A stretch of DNA of 9,784 nt from JBEKYH01 sp049511115 (GTDB lineage Bacteria > Planctomycetota > Phycisphaerae > Tepidisphaerales > Tepidisphaeraceae): assembly GCA_049511115.1 (NCBI GenBank), contig JBEKYH010000159.1:1-9784 (forward strand), in the 5' to 3' direction. Made by a program: the position numbers and the translations under genes. Below the pieces are notes generated by a model, which was not told where the DNA came from, searched no databases, and saw nothing but the letters and a program-made list of their open reading frames with translations. This document shows, piece by piece, positions 1-7,160 of this stretch (the first letter of the stretch is position 1; the number at the start of each line of letters is the position of its first letter).

Positions 1-1821
1 GCCCGTGGCGCCGGTGGCCCCGAAAGTTCTATTCCCGTTAACAAAGGGTCCAGCGCCACCGTGCGCTCCGGGCTCGCCCGCGCCGGCGGCGCCGCCGGCG
101 CCTGCCTGGCCGCTTAGTGTGGCGACGCCGGTTCCGCCGCCGAAGGGTCCGCCGGCACTGCCGCCCACGCCGCCCATGCCTCCCGCCCCGCCGAGAACAG
201 TGCCGGAATAGGTGGTCGCCGAGCTGAGAGTTAACTGGCCGGCGGCGACATAAATGCTTCCGCCCATCGCCCCGCCGCCGCCGCCGCCGGTTCCGCCGCC
301 GCCGCCGTTGCCGCGGTTACCGCCATCGCCGCCGTTTCCGCCATCACCGCCGCCGCCGCCGTTTCCGCCGCCGCCGCCCATGGCGATGCCCGACCCGCCC
401 ACGCCGCCGTCGCCGCCGCGCCCGCCGGTTCCGCCGATACCGCCGCCGCCGCCGGCCCGGGCGACGCCGCCGGTTCCGCCGCCGCCGCCGCCACCGCCCT
501 TGGCCTGGTTACCAGAGAAGGTGTCGCCGGCGGAATTCACCGTTCCGCCAAGAACAGCCAAGCCGCCGCCCTGGCCCTTTCCTCCGATACCGCCGTTGCC
601 GCCATTGCCGCCGTCGCCGCCATCTCCTCCATTGGCGCCGTCGCCTCCGTCACCGCCCGCGTTGCCGGCGCCGCCGTGCCCGCCGGTAAAGCTGCCGGAA
701 CCACCTCCTCCGGCCGCGCCGCCCTGGCCGCCAGCGCCGCCACCGCCACCACCGCCGCCGTTTGCCCCGACCGCGCCGAACCCGCCGTGTCCGCCAGCGC
801 CGCCGGTGGCGACGTTTCCTTCGATCATATTTCCGCTGAGGGTTACCGATCCGGCGGCAACCAGGATTCCGCCGCCGACGGCATTTCCACCGTTGCCGGC
901 ATCCCCGCCGTCGCCGCCGTCGCCGCCGTCAGCGCCTTCAACGCCATCGCCGCCGTCGCCGGCCATGCCGCCCATGCCGCCGCCGACCAGGTTTCCCGGC
1001 CTGTTCCCGCCCCGATTGCCCAGGCCGCCGTCACCGCCGTTGCCACCGTGTCCTCCATTTTGGCCGGAGCCACCGGCGCCGCCGCGCCCGCCATTGCCCC
1101 CACCGCCGGGGAACAGAGAGTCGCCGTCTACTTTGCTGGTCCGCAATACAACTGTGCCTTGGGCGACGTAAATCCCACCGCCCGACGCGTCGCCGCCATC
1201 GCCACCCTTGCCCCCATCGACGCCGTCACTTCCCTTGGCGGCAGCGCCTCCATCGCCTCCGTCGCCGGCATCACCCCCGTCGCCGCCCGCGCCGGCGAAC
1301 CCGATGACGGCAAGATGTGACGTAGCCCCATCGCGCCCATTTCCACCGGTACCACCACGCCCGCCCAAGCCGCCAGTGCCGCCATGGATTCCCGAACCGA
1401 CAACGGTTGGATTTCCGGCGCTTCCGCCCTGTCCGCCAGCGCCGCCGATCACGAAACTGTCGCCGAGGGTGGAATTTCGAACCGTCAGTTGGCCGCCCGC
1501 GACATAGATGGCCCCGCCGGAGGCGGTAGCGCCGTTGCCGCCGTCGCCTCCCTTGCCCGCTTGTCCGGGCGCGCCGTCGCCGTCCGCGCCGTCGCCGCCG
1601 TCATCGCCGGGGGCGCCGTCGGGCGCTTTCATGCCAAACCCTCCGGGCGCTCCAGCGGCGCCGTCCGCTCCGTCGGCTCCAGCGCTGCCGTTGGCGCCCG
1701 AACCTCCGCCCGGTGCGCCGTTGCCGCCCTTGCCGCCCGCGCCGGCATTCACTTCATTGCTGAAAACTTCGGACTTGTTTTTGAGAAGAAGGTTGCCGGC
1801 GGCGAGATAAATTCCGCCGCC
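1..1821 (-). repeat. Tandem coding repeat, period about 102 residues (306 bp)
   Basis: Within the glycine-rich protein, the rung motif GG(G/A/S)-hydrophobic-(Y/L/A)-(V/L) begins at residues 196, 297, 409, 511, 613 and 715, corresponding to bases 1821, 1518, 1182, 876, 570 and 264 on the minus strand. Spacings are 101, 112, 102, 102 and 102 residues. An earlier rung, GGGILI at residue 145 (base 1974), lies 51 residues before the first, half of one period. Each unit has a strand pair of about 30 residues followed by about 70 residues of Gly-x-x tract. Sequence identity between units is low outside the rung and the glycines, so these are old or strongly diverged repeats. Confidence 0.8.
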
Positions 1822-2406
1822 TTGTGCGCCTTTGCCGTTCTGGCCATTGCCGCCGTCGGCGTGGCCGGCGAGGCCGTTCGCGCCTGCCGAGCCGGCGGCG
1901 CCCGTCGCGTGATTCTGGCTCACGTTCACATTGCTGAGCGTGACGTTGCCGCCGTCGATGAGGATTCCGCCGCCCAGGGCCATCGTGCCCCCGACAGCGC
2001 CGCCGTCGTGGGCCCGGCCGCCCCGGATATTCAGGTTCTCAAGTTCCACCGTCACACCCGGCCCGATGATTTGCAGGATACGGGTGACCCACGTCACCGA
2101 CGTAGACGCGGCAATAATCGTCGAGTTCCGTCCTGCCCCGTCGATGATGAGCGTTTTGTCGGGGGCCTTGGTGGTGTTCTCGTTTTCGATCAGAAGGTTT
2201 CCGGAACTCGTGTTCGACAACGTGAGAGTGCCGGAACTGATGTTGATTGTGTTTGAGATCTGCGCATTGGCGTCGGCGGCGCTGATGGCGCTGCGCAATG
2301 CGCTCTCGCCGCCGCTGGCGGTGACGTTCACCACGGATAGCAAAATCCGCCTCTCGACGGCTTCGAGCCAGGGTCCGGCAAAATCCTTTTTTCTCCTGCG
2401 GCTCAT
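1..2406 (-). CDS. LEPR-XLL glycine-rich beta-helix repeat surface protein (C-terminus outside window)
   Basis: The frame is open from the ATG at 2406 to base 1 (802 codons) with no stop, so the protein is truncated by the window edge. Residues 14-25 read LEAVERRILLSV, a variant of the LEPR-XLL motif found near the N-terminus of large planctomycete repeat proteins and thought to be a sorting-type region. Residues 26-142 resemble the N-terminal part of Pmp-like right-handed beta-helix proteins (ALRSAISAADAN, then LIIDGAGRNSTII, then VELENLNIRGG). From residue 145 there are rungs of the type GGGIYVAAGxLTL, separated by long tracts rich in Gly, Asp and Asn (GGDGGDGGNGG). It is probably exported and may be an adhesin or cell-wall or matrix component; that role is inferred. 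It follows the TPR-sulfotransferase gene with an ATGA overlap, so the two are likely cotranscribed and translationally coupled. Shadow ORFs on both strands here reflect its GGC/GCC-rich codons. No anchor domain is visible. Confidence 0.88.
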   Translation of the reverse strand, partial: MSRRRKKDFAGPWLEAVERRILLSVVNVTASGGESALRSAISAADANAQISNTINISSGTLTLSNTSSGNLLIENENTTKAPDKTLIIDGAGRNSTIIAASTSVTWVTRILQIIGPGVTVELENLNIRGGRAHDGGAVGGTMALGGGILIDGGNVTLSNVNVSQNHATGAAGSAGANGLAGHADGGNGQNGKGAQGGGIYLAAGNLLLKNKSEVFSNEVNAGAGGKGGNGAPGGGSGANGSAGADGADGAAGAPGGFGMKAPDGAPGDDGGDGADGDGAPGQAGKGGDGGNGATASGGAIYVAGGQLTVRNSTLGDSFVIGGAGGQGGSAGNPTVVGSGIHGGTGGLGGRGGTGGNGRDGATSHLAVIGFAGAGGDGGDAGDGGDGGAAAKGSDGVDGGKGGDGGDASGGGIYVAQGTVVLRTSKVDGDSLFPGGGGNGGRGGAGGSGQNGGHGGNGGDGGLGNRGGNRPGNLVGGGMGGMAGDGGDGVEGADGGDGGDGGDAGNGGNAVGGGILVAAGSVTLSGNMIEGNVATGGAGGHGGFGAVGANGGGGGGGGAGGQGGAAGGGGSGSFTGGHGGAGNAGGDGGDGANGGDGGDGGNGGNGGIGGKGQGGGLAVLGGTVNSAGDTFSGNQAKGGGGGGGGTGGVARAGGGGGIGGTGGRGGDGGVGGSGIAMGGGGGNGGGGGDGGNGGDGGNRGNGGGGGTGGGGGGAMGGSIYVAAGQLTLSSATTYSGTVLGGAGGMGGVGGSAGGPFGGGTGVATLSGQAGAGGAAGAGEPGAHGGAGPFVNGNRTFGATGATG

Positions 2407-4610
2407 GCAATACCCTCCGGCGGGGCGGCCGGTGGTTTTTCCGGCAGCCGCGCAAACAAATCTGCGAGTTCATTCTGATAATTCTTCCATCGCGCCACCG
2501 ACCGGCGATAGATGGGCTGTCGCACCTGCGTGACACTGGCCGTGCGAATGGGCCGCTCGGTGCGATGGAACTCGAGGCATTGCGGTTCCCATTCCAGCCC
2601 GCAGGCCGCAATCAGACGGCGGGCGATAGTCTCCAGATCATCCACCGCCGCTTCGTAATCCACTTCGTGCAATTTCACGGGAAGGACAGCTCGCCAGTGG
2701 TCCATCAGGCGGGAATATTGCGCAAAGCGAGTGGCAATGTGATCGGGATCGTTGGCCCAGGTGATGGCACGGAAATCGGTCATCCAGCATGACACGGCGA
2801 CATCGCGCAGATCGCGGCGGCAATGAATCAGAATCGCGTTGGGAAACATCGCCGCCAGCAGGCCGGCGTACATGTAATTGTCCGGCATCTTATCGACGAT
2901 GCGCGGCGATTTGCCGCCGTCGATTGCCGCCAGCGATTGCAAATGGCGCTCGGCGAGTTCGCCAATCGTTTTGGTCGTGAGATCGCCCATGCAGTCCATC
3001 GGCGCGGCGTTTTTGCCGAGCATCACCGGGATCGATTCAAACGTCTGGCGGGCGAATCGCAATTCGCCCGCGCCAAACACCTGCGAATGGCTGGCCAGCA
3101 CCTGCTCGACCAGCGTCGTGCCTGAGCGCGGGAGGCCAAAGACGAAAACCGGGCGGCGGGATGATGAGCCGGCGCCGGAGAAACGCGCGAAGAAATCGGC
3201 GTTGAACGACTCGATCAGGCGATCGATGAATTTCTGGTGATCGGCCGGCTCGTAGGCGCGATGCTCGCGCTGGTTGCGCTCGGCAGTCAGCGCGTTGGCC
3301 TGGCGCGTGCACTGAGAAGATCTCGCAAAATCCCCGGCGGCGTCCAGCGCGTGGGCCAGCGCGAAAAGAAGATGCGAGCGAGGCTCGTCGCCCAATTCCG
3401 GATCGGCAAGGCGCTCTTGCAGCGCCGCGAGATCGGCGGGGGGCAATTTGCCGCGCAGGAGCGTGGCGAGACGCGCGTAGGGGAGGGCGAAGCGCGGATT
3501 GGCCGCGAGGGCGGCGCGAAAGCAGGCCTCCGCGCCGGTGAGGTCGCCCAACTCCTCGGCTAAACCGCCAAGATTCACATGCGCGGCGGCCCAGTTGGGG
3601 TTGGCTTGGAGGGCGGCTTTGTATTCCGCCTCAGCCTCGGCGAGTTTGCCCTGCTCCTGCAGCGCCCAGCCCAGCGCGACGCGCGGACCGGGCCGCTCCG
3701 GCTCCAGAGCCACCACGCGCGACCAGGCGTTGGCCGCTTCGGTGAAATCGTCGCGGGCGTCGTGCAACTCGGCCAGATTTTGCCAGTGAGTTGATTTGTC
3801 CGGTTCCAGTTCCGTGGCTTGTTTGAGCCAGGGCCAGGCGTCGGCGAATTTGCCCTCGCGCTGAAGCATCAGGCCAAGCTGCGAATGGGCCTCGGTGAGC
3901 TTGGGATTGAGCCGCAGGGCGTCAAGATAAGCCGCGCGGGCGTCCAAATCGCGGCCGACGGCGCGCAGCGCATTGCCCAGGTTGTGATGCAATTCCGCCC
4001 GATCCGGCTGCAAGCGCACCGCTTCCTGGCAATGGGGAAGCGCCTCATCCGGCCGGTTGCGGTCCACCAGTAATTGGCCCAGGTTCGTCTGTGCCGGGGC
4101 GAAGGCCGCATCGCACTCGACGGCGGCGCGAAACTCAGCCAGCGCCTCATCCAGGCGCTTTTGCGCCCGCAGGACGATGCCCAGATTGTTGTGCGTCGAG
4201 GCCGATTTGGGATTGCGCTGCAAAGCCGCGCGGAACTGCTCGGCCGCCGCATCCAAGTGGCCCTGTTCATACAGGACCAGCCCCAGGTTATTCATCGCCT
4301 CGGGAAATTCCGGGGCCAGTGCCAGCGCCGTCCGGCAACACCCAGCGGCCCGGTCCAGTTGCCCCAGCGCCCGGTAGGCTTCGGCCAGATTGGCATGAAA
4401 GATGGCAAAGCTAGGCCGCAGCGCCACGGCCCGGCCGATGAGCTCGACCGCCTTGCGATGATCGCCGCGCTGATGCTTCAGCACTCCCAGCAGATGCAGC
4501 GCCGCCGCATTCTCCTGATCGCGGGCCAGGGCCTGCTCGTAAAGCGCCGCCGCGGAATCAAGCCGTCCGGCTTCGTGCAGTTCGATGGCTGTGGTCAAGG
4601 CGTCGGGCAT
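2403..4610 (-). CDS. TPR repeat protein fused to a PAPS-dependent sulfotransferase domain
   Basis: The 735-residue protein has two parts. Residues 1 to about 380 are tandem tetratricopeptide repeats (about eleven, 34-residue spacing, for example AxxNLGxxLxxxGxLDEA), which form a protein- or peptide-binding solenoid. Residues 486-715 are a sulfotransferase domain of the Sulfotransfer_3 type. It has a 5'-phosphosulfate loop GLPRSGTTL at 492-500, a downstream GAGEL whose Glu516 sits where tyrosylprotein sulfotransferases keep the catalytic base, KMPDNYMYAG at 574-583, and the 3'-phosphate motif RRDLRDVAVS at 598-607. It would transfer sulfate from PAPS to a hydroxyl group. The acceptor is unknown and could be a protein Tyr/Ser/Thr or a glycan. 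No signal peptide or membrane segment is seen, so it is probably cytoplasmic. Its stop overlaps the start of the glycine-rich beta-helix gene, making that product a candidate substrate by inference only. No clear Shine-Dalgarno precedes the ATG at 4610. Confidence 0.9.
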   Translation of the reverse strand: MPDALTTAIELHEAGRLDSAAALYEQALARDQENAAALHLLGVLKHQRGDHRKAVELIGRAVALRPSFAIFHANLAEAYRALGQLDRAAGCCRTALALAPEFPEAMNNLGLVLYEQGHLDAAAEQFRAALQRNPKSASTHNNLGIVLRAQKRLDEALAEFRAAVECDAAFAPAQTNLGQLLVDRNRPDEALPHCQEAVRLQPDRAELHHNLGNALRAVGRDLDARAAYLDALRLNPKLTEAHSQLGLMLQREGKFADAWPWLKQATELEPDKSTHWQNLAELHDARDDFTEAANAWSRVVALEPERPGPRVALGWALQEQGKLAEAEAEYKAALQANPNWAAAHVNLGGLAEELGDLTGAEACFRAALAANPRFALPYARLATLLRGKLPPADLAALQERLADPELGDEPRSHLLFALAHALDAAGDFARSSQCTRQANALTAERNQREHRAYEPADHQKFIDRLIESFNADFFARFSGAGSSSRRPVFVFGLPRSGTTLVEQVLASHSQVFGAGELRFARQTFESIPVMLGKNAAPMDCMGDLTTKTIGELAERHLQSLAAIDGGKSPRIVDKMPDNYMYAGLLAAMFPNAILIHCRRDLRDVAVSCWMTDFRAITWANDPDHIATRFAQYSRLMDHWRAVLPVKLHEVDYEAAVDDLETIARRLIAACGLEWEPQCLEFHRTERPIRTASVTQVRQPIYRRSVARWKNYQNELADLFARLPEKPPAAPPEGIA
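2413..2418 (-). promoter_or_regulatory. Ribosome binding site of the beta-helix gene
   Basis: GGAGGG lies inside the last codons of the TPR-sulfotransferase gene, 6 nt before the ATG at 2406. The site supports this start, and with the ATGA overlap it suggests translational coupling. Confidence 0.75.
4555..4585 (+). repeat. Short dispersed repeat, copy A (inside the TPR gene)
   Basis: This 31-nt core matches intergenic copies at 6624-6654 (28/31) and 7585-7615 (29/31, or 35/37 when extended). It contains the inverted repeat AAGCCG-TC-CGGCTT. Read on the minus strand it encodes residues 9-18 and flanks of the TPR protein (IELHEAGRLD). All three copies have the same orientation. Confidence 0.65.
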
Positions 4611-4744
4611 AACTGATGCGACCCAGGGGGTTGGTGCACGGCAACCTAACTTATGGGCGAGTTAGCCGCAAACAAATTCTGGTGGGTGATCCCAATTCGT
4701 CACGTCTTGCTGTCTTCGGGTATCTATGGACGGAAGGACTTGCA
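4611..4744. promoter_or_regulatory. Divergent intergenic region with inverted repeat
   Basis: These 134 bases separate the minus-strand TPR-sulfotransferase operon from the plus-strand sigma factor gene and should hold promoters for both. An inverted repeat CTAACT-8 nt-AGTTAG lies at 4646-4665 and could be an operator or a small hairpin. GGCAAC at 4640-4645 resembles an ECF -35 element, but I do not see a convincing partner. No consensus housekeeping promoter is clear. Confidence 0.35.
4732..4738 (+). promoter_or_regulatory. Ribosome binding site deciding the sigma factor start
   Basis: GGAAGGA lies 6 nt before the ATG at 4745. It favours that start over the in-frame ATG at 4616, whose extra 43 codons do not look like sigma factor sequence. 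Confidence 0.75.
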
Positions 4745-6586
4745 ATGATCAGTGACGCGCAATTGCTTGGCGAATATCGAGCCGGTTCCCAGGCGGCATT
4801 TGCCGAACTGGTGCGGCGCCACATCGATTGGGTCTATTCCTCGGCACGACGCCGCGTCGGCGATGCGCATCTGGCCGAGGATGTCACGCAAGCCGTCTTC
4901 ATCGCGCTGGCCCGGAGCGGCCCGGCGCGGGAAGGAGTCGTCATGTCAGGCTGGCTCTTTACGGTGATGCGCTATGCGTCGGCCAAGGTTCTCCGCGGCG
5001 AAGCGCGGCGGCGGAATCGCGAAGCCGAGGCGGCGCGGCGGCGGGATGCGGAGCCTTCGCCGGACAGCGAATTCCTGCAGGTTTTGCCGTTCCTGGAGCA
5101 GGCCGTGGATCGACTCAACCGGCGCGATCGGCAGGCGATTCTTCTCCGCTTCTATCAGCAACAAAGTTTCACCCAGGTCGCGGCAATGCTGGGGGTTTCC
5201 GAGGAGGCGGCTCGGAAGCGGGTGAGCCGGGCCGTGATGAAATTGCGGCAGGGAATGCACACCACGATTCCGGCCGCGATTTTGGGTGAGAAGTTGTTTG
5301 CTCATTCAACCACGGCCGCTCCGTCTGGCTTAGCCGCGACGGTTGCGGGCGCTTCGCTGAAATCGCCTTTGGCTCGTGACGCGATCGGGGCCATGAGATT
5401 GCGAGAATTATTGCGAGCCGCCAGTTTTGCCGCGGCGATACTGGCCGCTGTGGCCGTTCCGTTGGGGATGCACATCGCCCTGGCGGATGGGCCGGTTTTG
5501 CCGCCGACGGAAACGACGCAACCGGCCGAGGCAATCGTTACCGCGGATTCAACGACGCGGCCGACGGAGGTGACGCTCGACAAAATCATCGCCGGCGTCA
5601 AAACGGCCGAGGGAAGCATTCAGAATCTCTACATCAAGGGATTTGAAACCACTGAGGAATTGCTGCCCAAGGGGGCCAGCGAATGGGTTTTTACGTCGGA
5701 GCGATTTACCGGCTCGGCCTGGTACGATGCCGAACCGCGCGGCAAAACGCGAATCTATTTCTCCGATGAAATCATGCCGTGGAAAGGCGGGACGGCGCCC
5801 TTTGCCGAGCAAATCCGGGATATGAGCTGGGACGGTAAGGAAGTCCGCGAAGTCCGCATTGCCAGCGGTGCGATCGGAACAGTATTGATGCCCGTCCACC
5901 AGGTAGGGCTTTCATCGCAGTCGCCCGTGTTTCAAAGCGGCTATCTCCGCTGGGAAACCGGAGTCGGCTGTTCGTTGCAATACCTCGTTTCGACCGAAGG
6001 CATGCGTAGTCCGCTCGACGCTCAGGTCAGGATCTCTGCCGTATTGGAACAGGCGAAACAATCCCTCCCGCCCCTGGAAATCACCGGGCAAACGGTGAAC
6101 GGTTTTGATGCGGTTCGTGTCCGGCTCACCGTGAAAGTGATGGATGAAATCGTCAACCGTTTCACCTACTGGTTCGATCCCAAGCGAGGTTACGCGCTGG
6201 TGAAATACGAGCTTGTTGACGGCGGCCCAGGCGATTGGCGGACCGATACACTGGACGTGAAGGAATTGAAAGAAATCGCCCCCGGCGTCTGGTTTCCCCT
6301 GCGGGCCAGCATTTCGCGCGAGGACATTCCCAACATGGGACAATATCGCCGCTACAACTATCACGCCGTGGACGCGGTGGCCAACGATCCGCATTTTGAT
6401 CCGGCCATCTTCCAGGCGACAATTCCCGTCGGGTATCTCGTAAACGACCAAACCAGCGGCAAGCGACAACTCTATGTCGTCATGCCCGATGGGACAAAAA
6501 ATGTCATTGAGCCGGGAAACCGTCTCCCATACAACATTCCCGTCTCCCCCGCGACGCGGCCGGATGGGGATGAAGTGCGCCCATGA
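4745..6586 (+). CDS. ECF sigma factor with transmembrane segment and large C-terminal extracytoplasmic domain
   Basis: The protein is 613 residues from the chosen start; ordinary ECF sigma factors have about 170-200. Residues 8-60 are sigma region 2 (QLLGEYRAGSQAAFAELVRRH, then AEDVTQAVFIALA at 44-56). Residues 115-168 are region 4 (DRLNRRDRQAILLRFY, then the helix-turn-helix LGVSEEAARKRVSRAVMKLR). A linker with APSGLA at 192-197, typical of a planctomycete ECF type, leads to a hydrophobic segment at about 224-246 that probably spans the membrane. A Thr/Pro-rich stretch follows. Residues 276-613 form a folded domain with VTLDKIIAGVKTAEG and a late YWFDPKRGYALVKYE, loosely reminiscent of LolA-like lipoprotein-sorting proteins; that resemblance is weak. 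The protein would direct RNA polymerase to target promoters while tethered to the membrane. No separate anti-sigma gene lies beside it, so the C-terminal part may sense a signal and restrain the sigma domain; this is inference. Confidence 0.87.
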   Translation: MISDAQLLGEYRAGSQAAFAELVRRHIDWVYSSARRRVGDAHLAEDVTQAVFIALARSGPAREGVVMSGWLFTVMRYASAKVLRGEARRRNREAEAARRRDAEPSPDSEFLQVLPFLEQAVDRLNRRDRQAILLRFYQQQSFTQVAAMLGVSEEAARKRVSRAVMKLRQGMHTTIPAAILGEKLFAHSTTAAPSGLAATVAGASLKSPLARDAIGAMRLRELLRAASFAAAILAAVAVPLGMHIALADGPVLPPTETTQPAEAIVTADSTTRPTEVTLDKIIAGVKTAEGSIQNLYIKGFETTEELLPKGASEWVFTSERFTGSAWYDAEPRGKTRIYFSDEIMPWKGGTAPFAEQIRDMSWDGKEVREVRIASGAIGTVLMPVHQVGLSSQSPVFQSGYLRWETGVGCSLQYLVSTEGMRSPLDAQVRISAVLEQAKQSLPPLEITGQTVNGFDAVRVRLTVKVMDEIVNRFTYWFDPKRGYALVKYELVDGGPGDWRTDTLDVKELKEIAPGVWFPLRASISREDIPNMGQYRRYNYHAVDAVANDPHFDPAIFQATIPVGYLVNDQTSGKRQLYVVMPDGTKNVIEPGNRLPYNIPVSPATRPDGDEVRP

Positions 6587-6623
6587 CAGGGGCGGTTATC
6601 GCCATAGTACAACGGTCTTCGCC

Positions 6624-6654
6624 GAATCGAGCCGGCCGGCTACGTGCAGTTCGA
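6624..6654 (+). repeat. Short dispersed repeat, copy B (intergenic, before the toxin)
   Basis: This matches copy A at 28/31 and copy C at 26/31. It contains the perfect palindrome AGCCGGCCGGCT. Read on the minus strand it gives VELHVAGRLDSA, like the TPR protein's IELHEAGRLDSA, so it may be a fragment of a related gene start. A weaker likeness to copy C continues about 25 bases upstream. Confidence 0.6.
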
Positions 6655-6739
6655 CACGGACAAGCTTAAACCCGTTGGAGGGCGGAGATAGATGTGACCG
6701 GCCCCTCGGCACGACTTTCCGGCGATATCGGCCGGCCCC

Positions 6740-6768
6740 TTGACAAAATATCCCAAAAATGGAATAAT
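6740..6768 (+). promoter_or_regulatory. Sigma-70-type promoter of the toxin-antitoxin operon
   Basis: A perfect -35 TTGACA at 6740-6745 is followed after 17 bp by AATAAT at 6763-6768, which matches 5 of 6 bases of the -10 consensus. The region is AT-rich against a GC-rich background. The expected transcription start is about 6774-6776, directly before the toxin ATG at 6777, so the message would be leaderless. Confidence 0.75.
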
Positions 6769-6773
6769 CAAAT

Positions 6774-6785
6774 CGAATGGATTCG
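6774..6785 (+). promoter_or_regulatory. Candidate operator palindrome at the toxin start
   Basis: CGAAT-GG-ATTCG is an inverted repeat with 5-bp arms that overlaps the predicted transcription start and the toxin start codon. HigA-type antitoxins commonly repress their own operon by binding such sites. The arms are short, so a chance match is possible. Confidence 0.35.
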
Positions 6786-7160
6786 GATGAGTCCGTGGCA
6801 AGGCCGCTGAAATGGGTTGGATCGTCGAAAGACGACCTGATGGAATTCCCCGATCCGGTCCGGAAGGAAATGGGCTACGCGCTTTACTTAGCGCAGATCG
6901 GCATGAAGGCGCCGAAGGCCAAGCCGCTGCGCGGCTTTGGCGGCGCTGGCGTTTTGGAGGTCGTGGAAGATTTCGACGGCGACGCCTATAGGGCCGTCTA
7001 TGCGGTGAAATTTCGCCGCGCTGTTTTTGTCCTTCATGCCTTTCAGAAGAAATCAAAAAGAAATATCGAGACGCCGCGCGCAATCATGGAACTCATCAAA
7101 GCCCGTCTGAAATGGGCGGGTGACATTTACAACCAGATATTCAGGAGCGGCACGCCATGA
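6777..7160 (+). CDS. higB: HigB/RelE-superfamily toxin (phage Gp49-like family)
   Basis: The 127-residue protein matches the Gp49-like branch of the RelE/ParE fold: LKWVGSSKDDLMEFP at 11-25, GYALYLAQIGMKAPKAKPLRGFG at about 33-55, EVVEDFDGDAYRAVYAVKF at 61-79, and the C-terminal signature VLHAFQKKSK at 85-94. Known members cut mRNA on translating ribosomes and stop growth until neutralised by the partner antitoxin. The overlapping downstream HTH gene fits that partner, with the toxin-first order typical of higBA. No Shine-Dalgarno precedes the ATG, and the promoter places the 5' end of the mRNA about 1-3 nt before it. A GTG at 6795 (codon 7) is an alternative start that still keeps the whole conserved domain. 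The gene appears intact. Confidence 0.88.
   Translation: MDSDESVARPLKWVGSSKDDLMEFPDPVRKEMGYALYLAQIGMKAPKAKPLRGFGGAGVLEVVEDFDGDAYRAVYAVKFRRAVFVLHAFQKKSKRNIETPRAIMELIKARLKWAGDIYNQIFRSGTP
7143..7147 (+). promoter_or_regulatory. Ribosome binding site of the antitoxin
   Basis: AGGAG lies within the end of the toxin gene, 9 nt before the antitoxin ATG. The antitoxin thus has its own translation signal, whereas the toxin seems to lack one. Confidence 0.6.

Noticed and set aside
254..1171. Proline-rich plus-strand ORF of 305 residues
   Set aside because: It is the complement of the Gly-x-x codons of the minus-strand repeat protein (GGC read as GCC/CCG). It has no domain, and the minus frame is continuous with recognisable beta-helix rungs and a good ribosome binding site.
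1..1821. CRISPR array or DNA-level satellite
   Set aside because: The periodicity is at protein level, with diverged nucleotide units inside one open frame; there are no identical direct repeats with unique spacers.
1384..2256. Alanine-rich plus-strand ORF of 290 residues
   Set aside because: It is antisense to the glycine-rich gene, with low-complexity composition only and no supported start.
2039..2611. Minus-strand ORF of 190 residues spanning the junction of the TPR and beta-helix genes
   Set aside because: It is out of frame with two well-supported genes and made of Arg/His-rich shadow sequence.
4640..4666. ECF-type autoregulatory promoter (GGCAAC followed by a GTTAG-like element)
   Set aside because: The spacing of about 15 bp and the -10 sequence are only loosely like known ECF promoters. 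Kept only as a comment on the intergenic region.
4616..4744. Upstream in-frame start of the sigma factor gene
   Set aside because: The extra 43 residues show no sigma similarity, whereas GGAAGGA precedes the ATG at 4745 and the family sequence begins there.
6822..6835. Perfect 5-bp hairpin with GAAA loop (TCGTC-GAAA-GACGA)
   Set aside because: It lies within the toxin's conserved SSKDD codons and is short enough to arise by chance.
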